From: Ensifer sp. USDA 6670 | Lineage (GTDB): Bacteria > Pseudomonadota > Alphaproteobacteria > Rhizobiales > Rhizobiaceae | NCBI GenBank assembly: GCA_000421085.1 | Contig: ATWE01000002.1 | Coordinates: forward strand, 248,001-312,000 | Direction of reading: 5' to 3' | DNA: 64,000 bases | In this document: in pieces, positions 54,183-62,922 of the stretch | How the letters are laid out: the number at the start of each line of letters is the position of its first letter | Numbering within the stretch: the first letter of the stretch is position 1 | Notes under the pieces: generated by a model | Database searches by the model: none | What the model was told of the DNA's origin: nothing | The model's input: only the letters and a program-made list of their open reading frames with translations | Made by a program: the position numbers and the translations under genes

Positions 54183-55850
54183 TTAAAAACTCCATGACAG
54201 GTGGAGCTTGCCCTCCCACACATCGAGATCTTCCTGCCCAAGGCTCAGATACCCGCCCGTCGCTTCGATCTGGAGATTGTCGTTGAGCAGCATTCTGAAG
54301 CCAGAGCGGAGCGAAAACGCCCAGGGGGAAGGCGTGACTTCCGACAGGTCGCCCGCCAGGATCTTCCCGTCGTTCGGCCGCTCGAACTCGTACTGCGCGC
54401 CAAGCTCCGCGAAGACCAGGAACGGATGGCCGTCCGGCAGGCGGAAGAACCGGCTGACCTCCGTCGACATTTCCATGACGCCGTAATTATAGCTTTCCCC
54501 GGGAAGAGAGACGCTCACCGGGAAATTGAAGATACTGCCGTGCAGCCCGTAGCCGTCGCTTTTGACGTGAGCGAAGTTGACCGACGCCTTGGGCCGGATG
54601 AAGTAGGCGCCGTATTTATACTGGCCGTGGAGGGATAGCTGTCCGGAGAAGCGCTCCGAATCATAGTCGCCGCCGAGCACGCTCAGGTCGACCTCATTGT
54701 TGTAGCGGCCATAGGTCACGGACGCGTCGATAGCCCAGTGTTTCGACAGACGATAGGCCGCGTACGGACCGAAGCTGAACCCTTCGGTATCGATGTCGAG
54801 CGAGCCGCTATGCGCGTCCGTCGAACTGTCTTCCAACGAGAAGGACATGCCGAGGACGAGATCGTCGGTAATCCGGCGGTCGAGGCCCATGTCCAGCGAA
54901 CGGGCAAGCGTGTCGCTGTCGCGGTCGTACCGTTCGTCGGATATGTCCGCGAAGCGAATGTCCGACCAGAAATTCCAGAGCGCCGGAGCGGCCAGATCGC
55001 GGCCGGGCGTCAGCGGCACACCGGACTGGCCGGCTCCCTGCCTCGCCGCCTCTTGGGGAACGATTTCCGGGCAGATCGGCAGGTCGCGCCGCTGGTTGGC
55101 GCCGACGGAGCGGGGGTCGATACAAGTCTGCGGCGTTCGAGCCCCGGCCACCCGGCCCGCGCGAATCGCCCCCGGTCCCGAGGGGGCCGGAGGATCAAAG
55201 CCAGGAAACACTCGGGGAAGGTCATTGTCAGGCCGTCCGTCAGGTCGATCGAAATCTGGGAAAACACGCACCGGTTCGGTGTCAGGCCGTCCGTCCGGCC
55301 GGTCGAAATCGGGGAGGACACGAATTGGGCCGGTGTCGGGCCGACCCTCCGGCCGATCGAAATCGGGGAAGACGCGAATCGGGTCGGTATCGGGCCGACC
55401 ATCGGGCAGAGCGAAATCAGGAAAGACACGTGGCAGATCGTTGTCGGGCAACCCCTGCGGCCAGGTGATGTCGGGAATGAGGCCGCGTATCTGGTTCTGC
55501 GTGTCGAGCAGACAGGGCTTTCCGCCCGACAGGTCGTAGAGCTTGTGCGTTCCCCCGTTGCCGCTCGAAACGACCGGGGAAAGCGACAGGTGAAGACCGC
55601 GTTTGCTCTTGCTCCAGGTATCCACCGTCTGGTTGCCCTGGGCAGCCTCGAGGCCGAAGGAGCCGGCACTGGTCCCGGAAAGCCAGACCGAGCGGGTCGC
55701 TCCCAGTGTGTTTCCAAGATAGGCCAAACCGCCTCGCGAACCACAATTCGCGGCAAATGCATCCACGCTCGACACGACGCTGAAAAGACCTGCAAAAAGG
55801 AGCCCCTGCAGGAACATGGTGCGGCAACGGCGGAACCTGGCGCTAAACAC
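54183..55850 (-). CDS. Autotransporter-like outer-membrane protein with 18-residue tandem repeats
   Basis: 555 residues. The GTG start is at 55850, with an alternative ATG at 55817 giving signal peptide MFLQGLLFAGLFSVVSSVDAF. The N-terminal passenger (about 35-137) is followed by proline-rich 18-residue repeats (138-227). The C-terminal ~270 residues form an autotransporter-type barrel (LDMGLDRRITDDLVLGMSFSL, FGPYAAYRLSKHWAIDASVTYGRY) ending in phenylalanine. The repeats probably form an extended stalk at the cell surface (inference). Confidence 0.82.
   Translation of the reverse strand: MFSARFRRCRTMFLQGLLFAGLFSVVSSVDAFAANCGSRGGLAYLGNTLGATRSVWLSGTSAGSFGLEAAQGNQTVDTWSKSKRGLHLSLSPVVSSGNGGTHKLYDLSGGKPCLLDTQNQIRGLIPDITWPQGLPDNDLPRVFPDFALPDGRPDTDPIRVFPDFDRPEGRPDTGPIRVLPDFDRPDGRPDTEPVRVFPDFDRPDGRPDNDLPRVFPGFDPPAPSGPGAIRAGRVAGARTPQTCIDPRSVGANQRRDLPICPEIVPQEAARQGAGQSGVPLTPGRDLAAPALWNFWSDIRFADISDERYDRDSDTLARSLDMGLDRRITDDLVLGMSFSLEDSSTDAHSGSLDIDTEGFSFGPYAAYRLSKHWAIDASVTYGRYNNEVDLSVLGGDYDSERFSGQLSLHGQYKYGAYFIRPKASVNFAHVKSDGYGLHGSIFNFPVSVSLPGESYNYGVMEMSTEVSRFFRLPDGHPFLVFAELGAQYEFERPNDGKILAGDLSEVTPSPWAFSLRSGFRMLLNDNLQIEATGGYLSLGQEDLDVWEGKLHLSWSF
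55170..55439 (-). repeat. Five 54-bp tandem repeats coding 18-residue units
   Basis: Four clear units and one degenerate unit of the pattern xPIRVFPDFDRPDGRPDT occupy residues 138-227 of the autotransporter-like protein. Adjacent units differ by a few bases. Copy number may vary by slippage. Confidence 0.85.
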
Positions 55851-55865
55851 GTGATCCCCCGCCCG

Positions 55866-56825
55866 TCAACGGACCCGCCTGACACATCGGAAACCGACAT
55901 GGCTGGTCGTCGTGTCGATTTCCTGGGCGTGCCTTGCCGCAGGGCGGTACCGCCGGCAGTAGTTCGGCGCGCAGAGATGCGATCCGCCTTTGAGCACCCG
56001 GCGCGGAACTTTCACTCTCGCCGCCGGATCGATGCTCGCATCGGCATCGGCATTGCGGGGATTGCTCGGAATGCAGCAAGGCTTAGCGGCCGCTTCCGCG
56101 TGGCGCACGGACCAGTAATCGGTAGTCCACTCCCAGACATTTCCGATCATGTCGTAAAGACCGTAGCCGTTCGGCGGATAGAACCTGACCGGCGATGTTC
56201 GCGCGAAGCCGTCGTCCATCGAATTCTCAAGCGGGAAACTGCCCTGCCAGGTATTGGCCATGTGATTTCCGCCCGGCGCAAGCTCGGCGCCCCAGGCAAA
56301 TTCAGCTTGGTCCATGCCGCCGCGCGCCGCGAGCTCCCACTCGGCCTCCGTCGGGAGTTCCTTGCCGACCCATTCGGCATAGGCCTTGGCGTCCTCATAG
56401 CCGACATGGACGACCGGATGATCAAGGATCGTTCCTATGCTGCTCTTGCGTCCCAAGGGGTGCCGCCAGCTGGCGCCGAGCGTGAAGACCCACCATTGCG
56501 ATGTGTCGGTCCCCTGCAGCGGGCGTGTCGGGGGAGTGAAGACGAGCGAACCGGCCCGCAGATTGGACGGCGGGGCGCCCGGATAATCTTCGGCGCGCGG
56601 CTTTCTTTCCGCGAAGGTCACATGCCCGGTCGCATTTACGAATTCGAGAAACTGGCGGTTTGTAACCGGTGTCTCGTCGATCCAGAATCCGTCGACGGTT
56701 ACCGGATGCACAGGCGCTTCCTCGGGGTAGTGGTCGTTCGACCCCATCATGAAGGTCGTACCGGAAACCCATACCATCCCCGCCGCGGGTTCAAGGTCAA
56801 CCACGCTGTTCAACGAAGGCTTCAT
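55866..56825 (-). CDS. Formylglycine-generating enzyme (SUMF1/FGE-sulfatase) family protein
   Basis: 319 residues from MKPSLNS. The FGE fold is covered by VWVSGTTFMMGSNDHYPEEAP, ELPTEAEWELAARGG, NVWEWTTDYW and GGSHLCAPNYCRRYRPAARH. The two cysteines (residues 285 and 290) have the same spacing as the copper-binding catalytic pair of true FGE, unlike EgtB-type relatives. FGE converts Cys in a CxPxR motif of sulfatases to formylglycine. No sulfatase or CxPxR-bearing product was found in the window, so the client is unknown. Confidence 0.85.
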   Translation of the reverse strand: MKPSLNSVVDLEPAAGMVWVSGTTFMMGSNDHYPEEAPVHPVTVDGFWIDETPVTNRQFLEFVNATGHVTFAERKPRAEDYPGAPPSNLRAGSLVFTPPTRPLQGTDTSQWWVFTLGASWRHPLGRKSSIGTILDHPVVHVGYEDAKAYAEWVGKELPTEAEWELAARGGMDQAEFAWGAELAPGGNHMANTWQGSFPLENSMDDGFARTSPVRFYPPNGYGLYDMIGNVWEWTTDYWSVRHAEAAAKPCCIPSNPRNADADASIDPAARVKVPRRVLKGGSHLCAPNYCRRYRPAARHAQEIDTTTSHVGFRCVRRVR

Positions 56826-56864
56826 CGGCAATCTCCCCTCCGCGCCTGCCATGAACGGGCAGCG

Positions 56865-57005
56865 CTACGCCAGTTCATTCCCGGCATCTTGCACCAGGCA
56901 CGCAGTCTTGTCGGCATTCACCTGCTCGGCAAGCCGGCTGTCGGCGGCACAATATTCGCTGATGTTGCCGCCGCACTGCACCGTTTTGCGTTTCGCAACT
57001 CGCAT
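56865..57005 (-). CDS. Overlooked 46-codon ORF with three cysteines, function unknown
   Basis: ATG at 57005 and TAG at 56865. AGGAGG lies about 8 bp before the ATG, one of the stronger ribosome-binding sites in the window. The peptide starts MRVAKRKTVQCGGNISEYC and has cysteines at 11, 19 and 36. There is no hydrophobic segment. It lies between DUF2950 (11 bp upstream) and the FGE-family gene (39 bp downstream) on the same strand, so it is likely in the same operon. It lacks CxPxR, so it is not an obvious FGE client. Translation is unproven. Confidence 0.5.
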   Translation of the reverse strand: MRVAKRKTVQCGGNISEYCAADSRLAEQVNADKTACLVQDAGNELA

Positions 57006-57016
57006 GCGCCCCCTCC

Positions 57017-57982
57017 TCAGTCCTGGACGACCGTCCAGTCGTCGTTCGGATTGAACGTACGGATGGCGGCGGCAGTCTTCTCGGTGTCCTCGCCGAGATC
57101 CGCCTCGTAGACGATGCCGTTGCGATTGACGACAAAGGTCTTTACTCCGGTGGCGCCATATCTCACCGGCCAGGCAACCAGGCCGAACCCGGCGATCATG
57201 TTGCCGTTGATGACATAGTCGAATTTCCCCCCGGCGATATTGTCACCCTGGCCGGTCAGGATCCGGTAGCGGTAGCCTTGAAAGCCCTCGCCCGCCTTGG
57301 CCCGGTCCACCGCATCGCCATCGGCGAGCGCCGCCGCAGCCGGGCTCTCCTCGCCGCCGAACTTCTCCGCGGGCCAGTAAAGGCCGTCCTGTGCACCCTC
57401 GTCGCTGATCAGCTTCTGTGCGTATTCCAGGACACCGTCGCCGTCGTGATCGGCGAGTGCATATTCCTCCTGCGCAACGACATAGGCGCGCATGGTGGCA
57501 AGCGTGGCAAGCTCGTTATCCCCGACCCGGCGGTTGGCGATCTCTTCCAGTCCGACAAAGGTGTCGAACGCCCATTTGCCATCGTCTCCTTTTGAGATCG
57601 GGAAGGGAAACGGCCACAGTTCGTCGCCGATCTCGACGACCTTGCGGCCCTCTACATCCTCGACGACGACCTTCTCCTTAACGCCTTCCTTTATGTCGTC
57701 GTACGTCTCCATCACCCCCTCGCTGGACCTGGTTTTGGCCGGGTCGAGGCCGAGGAGTGCCGCGAGCTTGTCAAAGTCGCCGCCATTGACGGTCTGCTTG
57801 AAAGCCTCCACCGCCAGTTCCGGAGTGTCGAAGACGGGCGGATCCTCTGCCGCTGCATAATCCGCAAGCGGCGTTTCGGCACCGGCTTCCTGTGCCAGGG
57901 CCGCCGGAGCAAGCGCGGTGCTGCCGAGAAGGATCACCCCGAAGAGCGAGAGAGCGAACCCGTCACGAATGGATTTGGTCAT
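57017..57982 (-). CDS. DUF2950 exported protein
   Basis: 321 residues. The signal peptide is cleaved after PAALA (about residue 30). The mature part matches DUF2950: FDTPELAVEAFKQTVNGGDFDKLAALLG near the N-terminus, DGKWAFDTFVGLEEIANRRVG, and a C-terminal lobe with DNIAGGKFDYVINGNMIAGFGLVAWP. GGGAGG precedes the ATG. DUF2950 genes commonly pair with DUF3300 genes, as here (18 bp apart). Function is unknown; a periplasmic location is predicted. Confidence 0.88.
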   Translation of the reverse strand: MTKSIRDGFALSLFGVILLGSTALAPAALAQEAGAETPLADYAAAEDPPVFDTPELAVEAFKQTVNGGDFDKLAALLGLDPAKTRSSEGVMETYDDIKEGVKEKVVVEDVEGRKVVEIGDELWPFPFPISKGDDGKWAFDTFVGLEEIANRRVGDNELATLATMRAYVVAQEEYALADHDGDGVLEYAQKLISDEGAQDGLYWPAEKFGGEESPAAAALADGDAVDRAKAGEGFQGYRYRILTGQGDNIAGGKFDYVINGNMIAGFGLVAWPVRYGATGVKTFVVNRNGIVYEADLGEDTEKTAAAIRTFNPNDDWTVVQD

Positions 57983-58000
57983 CGTAGCCTCCCGATCTGA

Positions 58001-59377
58001 TTAGCGCCGACGTCCGCCGCCACGCTTCACCATCTTGTGTCCACCGCCGCCGCCCCGGTGGCCACCGCCCATGGAGTGACGTCCGCGGTCGGACGAGATG
58101 TGCGTCTGCCGTTTGTTGCCGACCTTGCCGAGTGCCGAATGCTTGCCGCCGGAGGAATGGTGTACTTGGGCGCCAGGTTTCGGCGCATGCGCCTTGCGGT
58201 GCACGTTCGGCCGGGCGCCTGCGGCCTTGCCGGTGCTTGCACGGACACGGTTCGCCGCCGCCCCGCCGTCACGGCGCGGTGCATCAACCCGCCGCTGGAC
58301 ATTGCCCGCCCGCTCGCGTTCGGCGCGAACGCGGCTCGCATCGACCTTGCTCTTGCGGATGTCGTCGACGGAAACCTTTGCCGGCCGGCGGGCAATGTCC
58401 CCACGGTCACGGCTCACATCCCTCGCGCGGTTGGCGATGTTGTTGTTCCGGTTGACCTTGAAGTCGTTTTTAAACTTGTCGCGATCGATATTGGCGAACT
58501 GGTTCTTGTCGAATTTGATCTTGGACCGATCGACGTTCTTCCAGTCGACGTCGTTCATCTTGAACTTGTCCCGGTCGGTATCGATGTTGTTGAAGCAATT
58601 GTTGCAATCGATGTCGACATCGCCGTTCCAGTGCCCGCCCCAGACGCCCCAGTCGTCCCAGTCGACCGCCGCCGCCCAAATGGCGGCACCGGTGATCGCG
58701 GCGGCAAAGTAGGGCGCCGACGGATAATAGTAATTCGGATAGGGATCGGGGTAATAGGCGACTGGCGCCGGCGCATAGCCCGGCTCATAGAGCATTTCCG
58801 GTTCGTATCTCGGAACATAGATTTTTTCCGGATCCGCCGCCTGGATGACGATGTTGTCGCCCTCGTTGACGACTTTCACCTTTTCGTCCGTCTTGATGAC
58901 GCCGTCGGCCACGGCCTTGTCGCGCAGGGTCTGGATCGCGACCAGAACGTCCTTCTGCTGGTAGGCAAGCGCGCTTCCGAGTGCCTGGGTCCAGTCGAGG
59001 TCGTCGCTCATCATCTTGACGATCTCGGGATAATTCAGCAGCGATACAACGCTGTCGTCCCAGCTATCCTTGGGCTGCAGGTCCTTGGTCGTCTTCTTCT
59101 CTTCGAGGAAGCGTGCGGCCTCCACGATCTGCAACGGAAAGAGCGATGCGGAGCTGACGAGGGCAACGAGCTCGTCCGGATAGAGCGCGATGCGCGCGAC
59201 CATGACTTCGAGCTCTTCCTCGGTCAGAAGATCGGGTTGGTCATCGCTCGCCGCCTCGCCCTGGGTGGTCCCCTGGGCAAGTCCTCGGGGAACCAAGGTT
59301 GGGCTTGCAACCATTAAGATCGCCAGGCCCGCAACACCGATCGGACGGGCGATCAGTCTGAGCAACTGAGTCGGCAT
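58001..59377 (-). CDS. DUF3300 exported protein with basic, glycine/histidine-rich tail
   Basis: 458 residues with a signal peptide (to about residue 35). The DUF3300 domain covers ~50-270: ELEVMVARIALYPDELVALVSSAS and YVPRYEPEMLYEPGYAP are diagnostic. The remainder is low complexity: an Asn/Asp/Lys-rich part (NNIDTDRDKFKMNDVDWKN), then an Arg/His/Gly-rich tail that ends in GGGRRR. The tail may bind surface polyanions or metals (inference). GGGAG precedes the ATG, and it is the first gene before DUF2950. Confidence 0.88.
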   Translation of the reverse strand: MPTQLLRLIARPIGVAGLAILMVASPTLVPRGLAQGTTQGEAASDDQPDLLTEEELEVMVARIALYPDELVALVSSASLFPLQIVEAARFLEEKKTTKDLQPKDSWDDSVVSLLNYPEIVKMMSDDLDWTQALGSALAYQQKDVLVAIQTLRDKAVADGVIKTDEKVKVVNEGDNIVIQAADPEKIYVPRYEPEMLYEPGYAPAPVAYYPDPYPNYYYPSAPYFAAAITGAAIWAAAVDWDDWGVWGGHWNGDVDIDCNNCFNNIDTDRDKFKMNDVDWKNVDRSKIKFDKNQFANIDRDKFKNDFKVNRNNNIANRARDVSRDRGDIARRPAKVSVDDIRKSKVDASRVRAERERAGNVQRRVDAPRRDGGAAANRVRASTGKAAGARPNVHRKAHAPKPGAQVHHSSGGKHSALGKVGNKRQTHISSDRGRHSMGGGHRGGGGGHKMVKRGGGRRR

Positions 59378-59528
59378 AGCCTCACTCCCTGCGCTTTGTA
59401 CTTCTGGTTACAGTATCGAGCGACCGCCCGATCTGGTCTCTTGCTTTGCTCTGCGGCGCCTGAATGGCGGTGACGCAAAGCGGAACTCCCGCGCGAAGCG
59501 CTTCCGAAGGGCTCTTCGCGTACACTCT

Positions 59529-60398
59529 TCATTTCGGGAACAGGAACGTCACGGCGAGGCGCGCGCCCCAGCCCTGCGGCCCGCTGTCCGGTGCCGCCGC
59601 CCAGTAACGGGCGCCGGCAGTAATGCTCACCGGCTGTTCGCCGAATTTTACGAGCTTGGATATCTGGAAGTTGATCGGGACGGACCACGCGTCGCTCTCC
59701 CAGTCATAGGTGCTTTCGGTGTTGACCGCGAAGGTCCAGGCGTCCGGTGTCGTGTAGGAAACGAAAGGCTGCAGGAAGGTCGAATTGACATCGGCCCTGT
59801 CGTCGTCGCCGGCGAAGGACCAGATGTGGTTTACGAGCGCCCCATATGTCCAGGGGCCGTCCTGCTTCAAAGCGACGGCAGTCGGGCCGATGCCCCATTT
59901 TTCGCTGCCGAGCAGATCGTCCGTTCCCGTTGGAACGAGAAAGACCGGGCCTGCGCCCCAAATGATCCCGCCGGCAGTCGGCTCTTTCGGAGAGAAGAAA
60001 AAGCTCTGCACGGTATCGCCGAGGCCGAACTGATCGCCCGAGGGCCCGGCAATGTCGCTCTGCGAGATCACCGGCAGGATCGTGCGCGAAATAAGGTTCC
60101 AGTCCTCGTTGAGGCTGATCGGTATCACAGGCTGGACGTTCAACGTGACGCGGTGCCCTTCGTCCGGACCGAAGCCGCGGTCATAGTTCAATTGGAAGGG
60201 CACGCTGATCAGCGAGGCGATCGGATTGGACAGTTGCTTGGCGAGGTCTGCACTTGAGGAGTCCTGCGCCTGGGCAACGCCGCAAGCCGCAGCGATCGCA
60301 CCAGCAAGCGCTGCCGCATGCCGCATGTTCAGCGCAGATGTTCCTGCCCTGCGTACCGAACCGAGTACTCTGGATCGTAGACAGCCAGGATAGTCCAT
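59529..60398 (-). CDS. Outer-membrane channel-like protein (neuromedin U/transporter annotation group)
   Basis: 289 residues. AGGAG 6 bp before the ATG at 60398 fixes a start that gives a long basic n-region before a typical signal core (MRHAAALAGAIAAACGVAQA, residues 25-44). Mature strands such as FQLNYDRGFGPDEGHRVTLNV and GIIWGAGPVFLVPTGTDDLLG resemble the barrel family often annotated as neuromedin U or phenol-degradation MetA-like. The C-terminus is LAVTFLFPK. It lies upstream of DUF3300 on the same strand. Function unknown. Confidence 0.78.
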   Translation of the reverse strand: MDYPGCLRSRVLGSVRRAGTSALNMRHAAALAGAIAAACGVAQAQDSSSADLAKQLSNPIASLISVPFQLNYDRGFGPDEGHRVTLNVQPVIPISLNEDWNLISRTILPVISQSDIAGPSGDQFGLGDTVQSFFFSPKEPTAGGIIWGAGPVFLVPTGTDDLLGSEKWGIGPTAVALKQDGPWTYGALVNHIWSFAGDDDRADVNSTFLQPFVSYTTPDAWTFAVNTESTYDWESDAWSVPINFQISKLVKFGEQPVSITAGARYWAAAPDSGPQGWGARLAVTFLFPK

Positions 60399-60711
60399 GA
60401 TCTCTCCTTGCCTGCAATCTGCGCATCCGCGAAAAGCGCCCGGACGCGAGCCTTGCGCCTCCCCCCGAGTCTGCCCGCCCGGTAATCAATCGCAAAGATG
60501 TATTGCACCAATGGCAGCACTTGCGAGTTAAGCGGCGCATCGAACAGCGGCAAGTTGGCCTTTGGTCCAACTATCGCCGCTCCGAAAACAGCCGAATGAT
60601 ATTGTTGGCGGGCGCCTGAGGAGGCAACGCATCTCGATGCTGCGTTGCCGGCGGCGTCCACTCGCGAGCCAAGCCGTCACTATCCGGCAACCTCGGCCAG
60701 AGAGATACGAT

Positions 60712-61713
60712 ATGTTCGAGATCAGCCGCCGCTCGGCCTTGAAAATCGCCGCATTCGCCGCTGTGAGCTCCTCCGTACGCCCAGCGCTAGCCGAAGGCTC
60801 CGCGATCCTGCCCTCATGGGCCGATGGGGAGGCGAAGGCAAGCATTATGGATTTCGTGACCGCGACGACGACGGAGGGCAGCGCCGATTTCGTCGAGCCG
60901 GCGGCCCGCGTCGCGGTCTTCGACAACGATGGTACGCTTTGGGGCGAACAGCCCATGTATGTGCAGCTCGCCTTCGCGCTCGACCGCGTCAGGCAGCTGG
61001 CGCCGCAACATCCGGAATGGCAGACGACGGAGCCGTTCAGATCGGTGCTCGCCGGAGACATGGCCGGTGTGGCGGCGAGCGGCGAGCGCGGACTGCTTGA
61101 GCTCGTCGCCGCCACTCACGCCGGCATGTCCACCGAGGAATTTGAAAAGATCGTGTCCGACTGGATCGCAACCGCTCGGCACCCGGCATCGGGCAAACCG
61201 TATACCGGGCACATCTTCCAGCCGATGGTCGAACTGATCGACTATCTGAAGACCAACCAGTTCGAGGTCTTCATCGTCTCGGGCGGCGGGGTGGAATTCA
61301 TGCGCCCCTGGACCGAGCGTGTTTACGGTATCCCGCCGCGAAACGTGGTCGGCTCCAGCATCAAGGCGAAATACGAGCTGCGCGACGGGGTGCCGGCGAT
61401 CATGCGCCTGCCGGAGATCGACTTCATCGACGACGGCCCCGGCAAGCCCGTGGGCATCAACAAGTTCATCGGCAAGCGCCCGATTGCCGCCTTCGGCAAT
61501 TCCGACGGAGACTTCGAGATGCTGGAATGGACGACTTCGGGTCCCGGACGCCGGTTCGGCCTGATCGTCCATCACGACGATGCACAGCGCGAAAACGCCT
61601 ATGACCGGGACTCCCATTTCGGCCGGCTCGCACGCGGCCTAGACGAGGCGCCCGGACGCGGCTGGACGATCGTAAGCATCAAGGATGACTGGAAGGTCGT
61701 GTATCCGGAATGA
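60712..61713 (+). CDS. Tat-exported HAD-superfamily phosphatase
   Basis: 333 residues from MFEISRRSALKIAAF, a twin-arginine signal. HAD motif I is VFDNDGTLWGEQP (DxDGT), motif II lies in VFIVSGGG, and motif IV is FGNSDGDFEML. The family resembles phosphoserine phosphatase and the haloacid-dehalogenase-like proteins often found with DUF2950/DUF3300. Being exported folded, it would act in the periplasm. It is transcribed away from the DUF3300 group, so co-regulation is only suggested. Confidence 0.87.
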   Translation: MFEISRRSALKIAAFAAVSSSVRPALAEGSAILPSWADGEAKASIMDFVTATTTEGSADFVEPAARVAVFDNDGTLWGEQPMYVQLAFALDRVRQLAPQHPEWQTTEPFRSVLAGDMAGVAASGERGLLELVAATHAGMSTEEFEKIVSDWIATARHPASGKPYTGHIFQPMVELIDYLKTNQFEVFIVSGGGVEFMRPWTERVYGIPPRNVVGSSIKAKYELRDGVPAIMRLPEIDFIDDGPGKPVGINKFIGKRPIAAFGNSDGDFEMLEWTTSGPGRRFGLIVHHDDAQRENAYDRDSHFGRLARGLDEAPGRGWTIVSIKDDWKVVYPE

Positions 61714-61768
61714 GATAAAGGACGGCGCTGCAAAGGCCGGAGCCGTAGATCTTTGCTTACAGTAAGCA

Positions 61769-61848
61769 TTTCCAGGAAAGGTGTGTAACGGCTTTCCTTC
61801 CGGAAGTCGCGCTCTCAAAGACTTAGAGCGTCCTATTCTATTGGACGC
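61769..61848. repeat. RIME-like element overlapping the receiver gene's 3' end
   Basis: The core TTCCAGGAAAGGTGTGTAACGGCTTTCCTTCCGGAAGT (61769-61807, in segments) matches the other copies. It is followed by GCGTCC (61828-61833) and GGACGC (61843-61848), an inverted repeat whose loop contains the minus-strand stop codon TAG at 61838-61840. The last codons of the gene are therefore repeat-derived. Confidence 0.65.
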
Positions 61849-62239
61849 GCGGCTCCGTTGTAGGACGCCGACCGCCTCCCACCGCTTCGATGGCCGAGGA
61901 AAGCGTGTCGCGGGAGAGCGGCTTGTTGAGGAAACCTGCTGCGCCGGCCCGTATGCAACTCTCGCGCACCCCATCTTCATCCGCGCCGGTTATGACGATA
62001 ACGGCCAGCCTCGGCTGCCGGTCGCTGAGCTCGTGCAAAATGTCGAGCCCGTTCATGTTCGGCATGTGAAAATCCAGCAGAACGCAGGTCGGCTCGGTGT
62101 CTTCGAGCTGCTCCAGAAACGTCTCGCCGGAGGCAAATGGCACCGGCTTGAAGGACAATGACATTACGAGACGGCAGAGTGCGCGACGAACCAGCTCGTC
62201 ATCGTCCACGATCGCAACAATTCGCTGTTCCTCACTCAT
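61838..62239 (-). CDS. Single-domain response regulator (FixJ-receiver-like)
   Basis: 133 residues. Receiver features are VAIVDDDELVRRAL, the acceptor Asp in VLLDFHMPNMNGLD, the switch Thr in VIVITGADED and the Lys in LNKPLS. The order matches FixJ-type receivers, with no output domain. It is transcribed after the FixJ-like gene with 14 bp between. It may modulate the phosphorelay of the adjacent kinase (inference). The C-terminal residues derive from the repeat element. Confidence 0.9.
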   Translation of the reverse strand: MSEEQRIVAIVDDDELVRRALCRLVMSLSFKPVPFASGETFLEQLEDTEPTCVLLDFHMPNMNGLDILHELSDRQPRLAVIVITGADEDGVRESCIRAGAAGFLNKPLSRDTLSSAIEAVGGGRRPTTEPRVQ

Positions 62240-62253
62240 TCACCATTCATATA

Positions 62254-62913
62254 TCATGGCCCCGTTTGATCGTAGTTGGACTTGGGCCCAATGTCCCCAC
62301 GCGGCGGCCCTGCAACCGCGACGAGGCGAACGAGGTCGGCGACCGTTCGCACGCCCAGTTTCGCCATCATGCGGCCGCGGTGAACCTTGATGGTCTTTTC
62401 CACCGTCCCGAGATCGGCGGCTATCTGCTTGTTCAGGAGGCCGGCCACAACGTGATGCATGACCTGCGTTTCGCGGGCCGTCAGGCTGTCGAGCCGCTTT
62501 ACCACGCTCGCCTTCCTCTCTTCCATTTCACGCCGGGAGCGCGCGCGCTCGCGCGCCACGCCCACGGCGGCCAGCAGGGCACCGGCCTCTACCGGTTTCG
62601 TCAGGAAGTCCACGGCCCCCGCCTTCATCGCCCTCACGCTTGCCGGGATATCGCCTCTACCCGTCAGAAAGACGATCGACTGGCTTGCGCCTGCGGCGGC
62701 CAATGCCTCCTGCACGCGAAAACCGTCGGAGTCCGGCAGGCCAAGGTCCAGAATGATGCAATCGGCCGTATCCAGATCGTCGGATGCCAGAAATGCCCGA
62801 GCGTTCTGATACACCGTCACATAGTACCCCGAAGCCGAGAGCAGCCTCCTCAGCGACCGCAACACGGATTCGTCGTCGTCAAGCAGCAGTACTTTACCGG
62901 CGATGTCCCCCAT
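62254..62913 (-). CDS. FixJ/NarL-type response regulator with LuxR HTH
   Basis: 219 residues. The receiver (LLLDDDESVLRSLRRLL, ILDLGLPDSDGF, VFLTGRGDIPASVRAMKAGA, FLTKPV) is of FixJ type. The C-terminal HTH contains LTARETQVMHHVVAG and TVEKTIKVHRGRMMAKLG. The ATG at 62913 follows AGAGG at good spacing; the GTG at 62916 is an alternative. It is 9 bp downstream of the sensor kinase and is its probable partner. Confidence 0.92.
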   Translation of the reverse strand: MGDIAGKVLLLDDDESVLRSLRRLLSASGYYVTVYQNARAFLASDDLDTADCIILDLGLPDSDGFRVQEALAAAGASQSIVFLTGRGDIPASVRAMKAGAVDFLTKPVEAGALLAAVGVARERARSRREMEERKASVVKRLDSLTARETQVMHHVVAGLLNKQIAADLGTVEKTIKVHRGRMMAKLGVRTVADLVRLVAVAGPPRGDIGPKSNYDQTGP

Positions 62914-62922
62914 CACGCACCT

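Noticed and set aside
55170-55439. CRISPR-like array
   Set aside because: The 54-bp units are contiguous, in frame and encode an 18-residue protein repeat; there are no spacers or cas genes.
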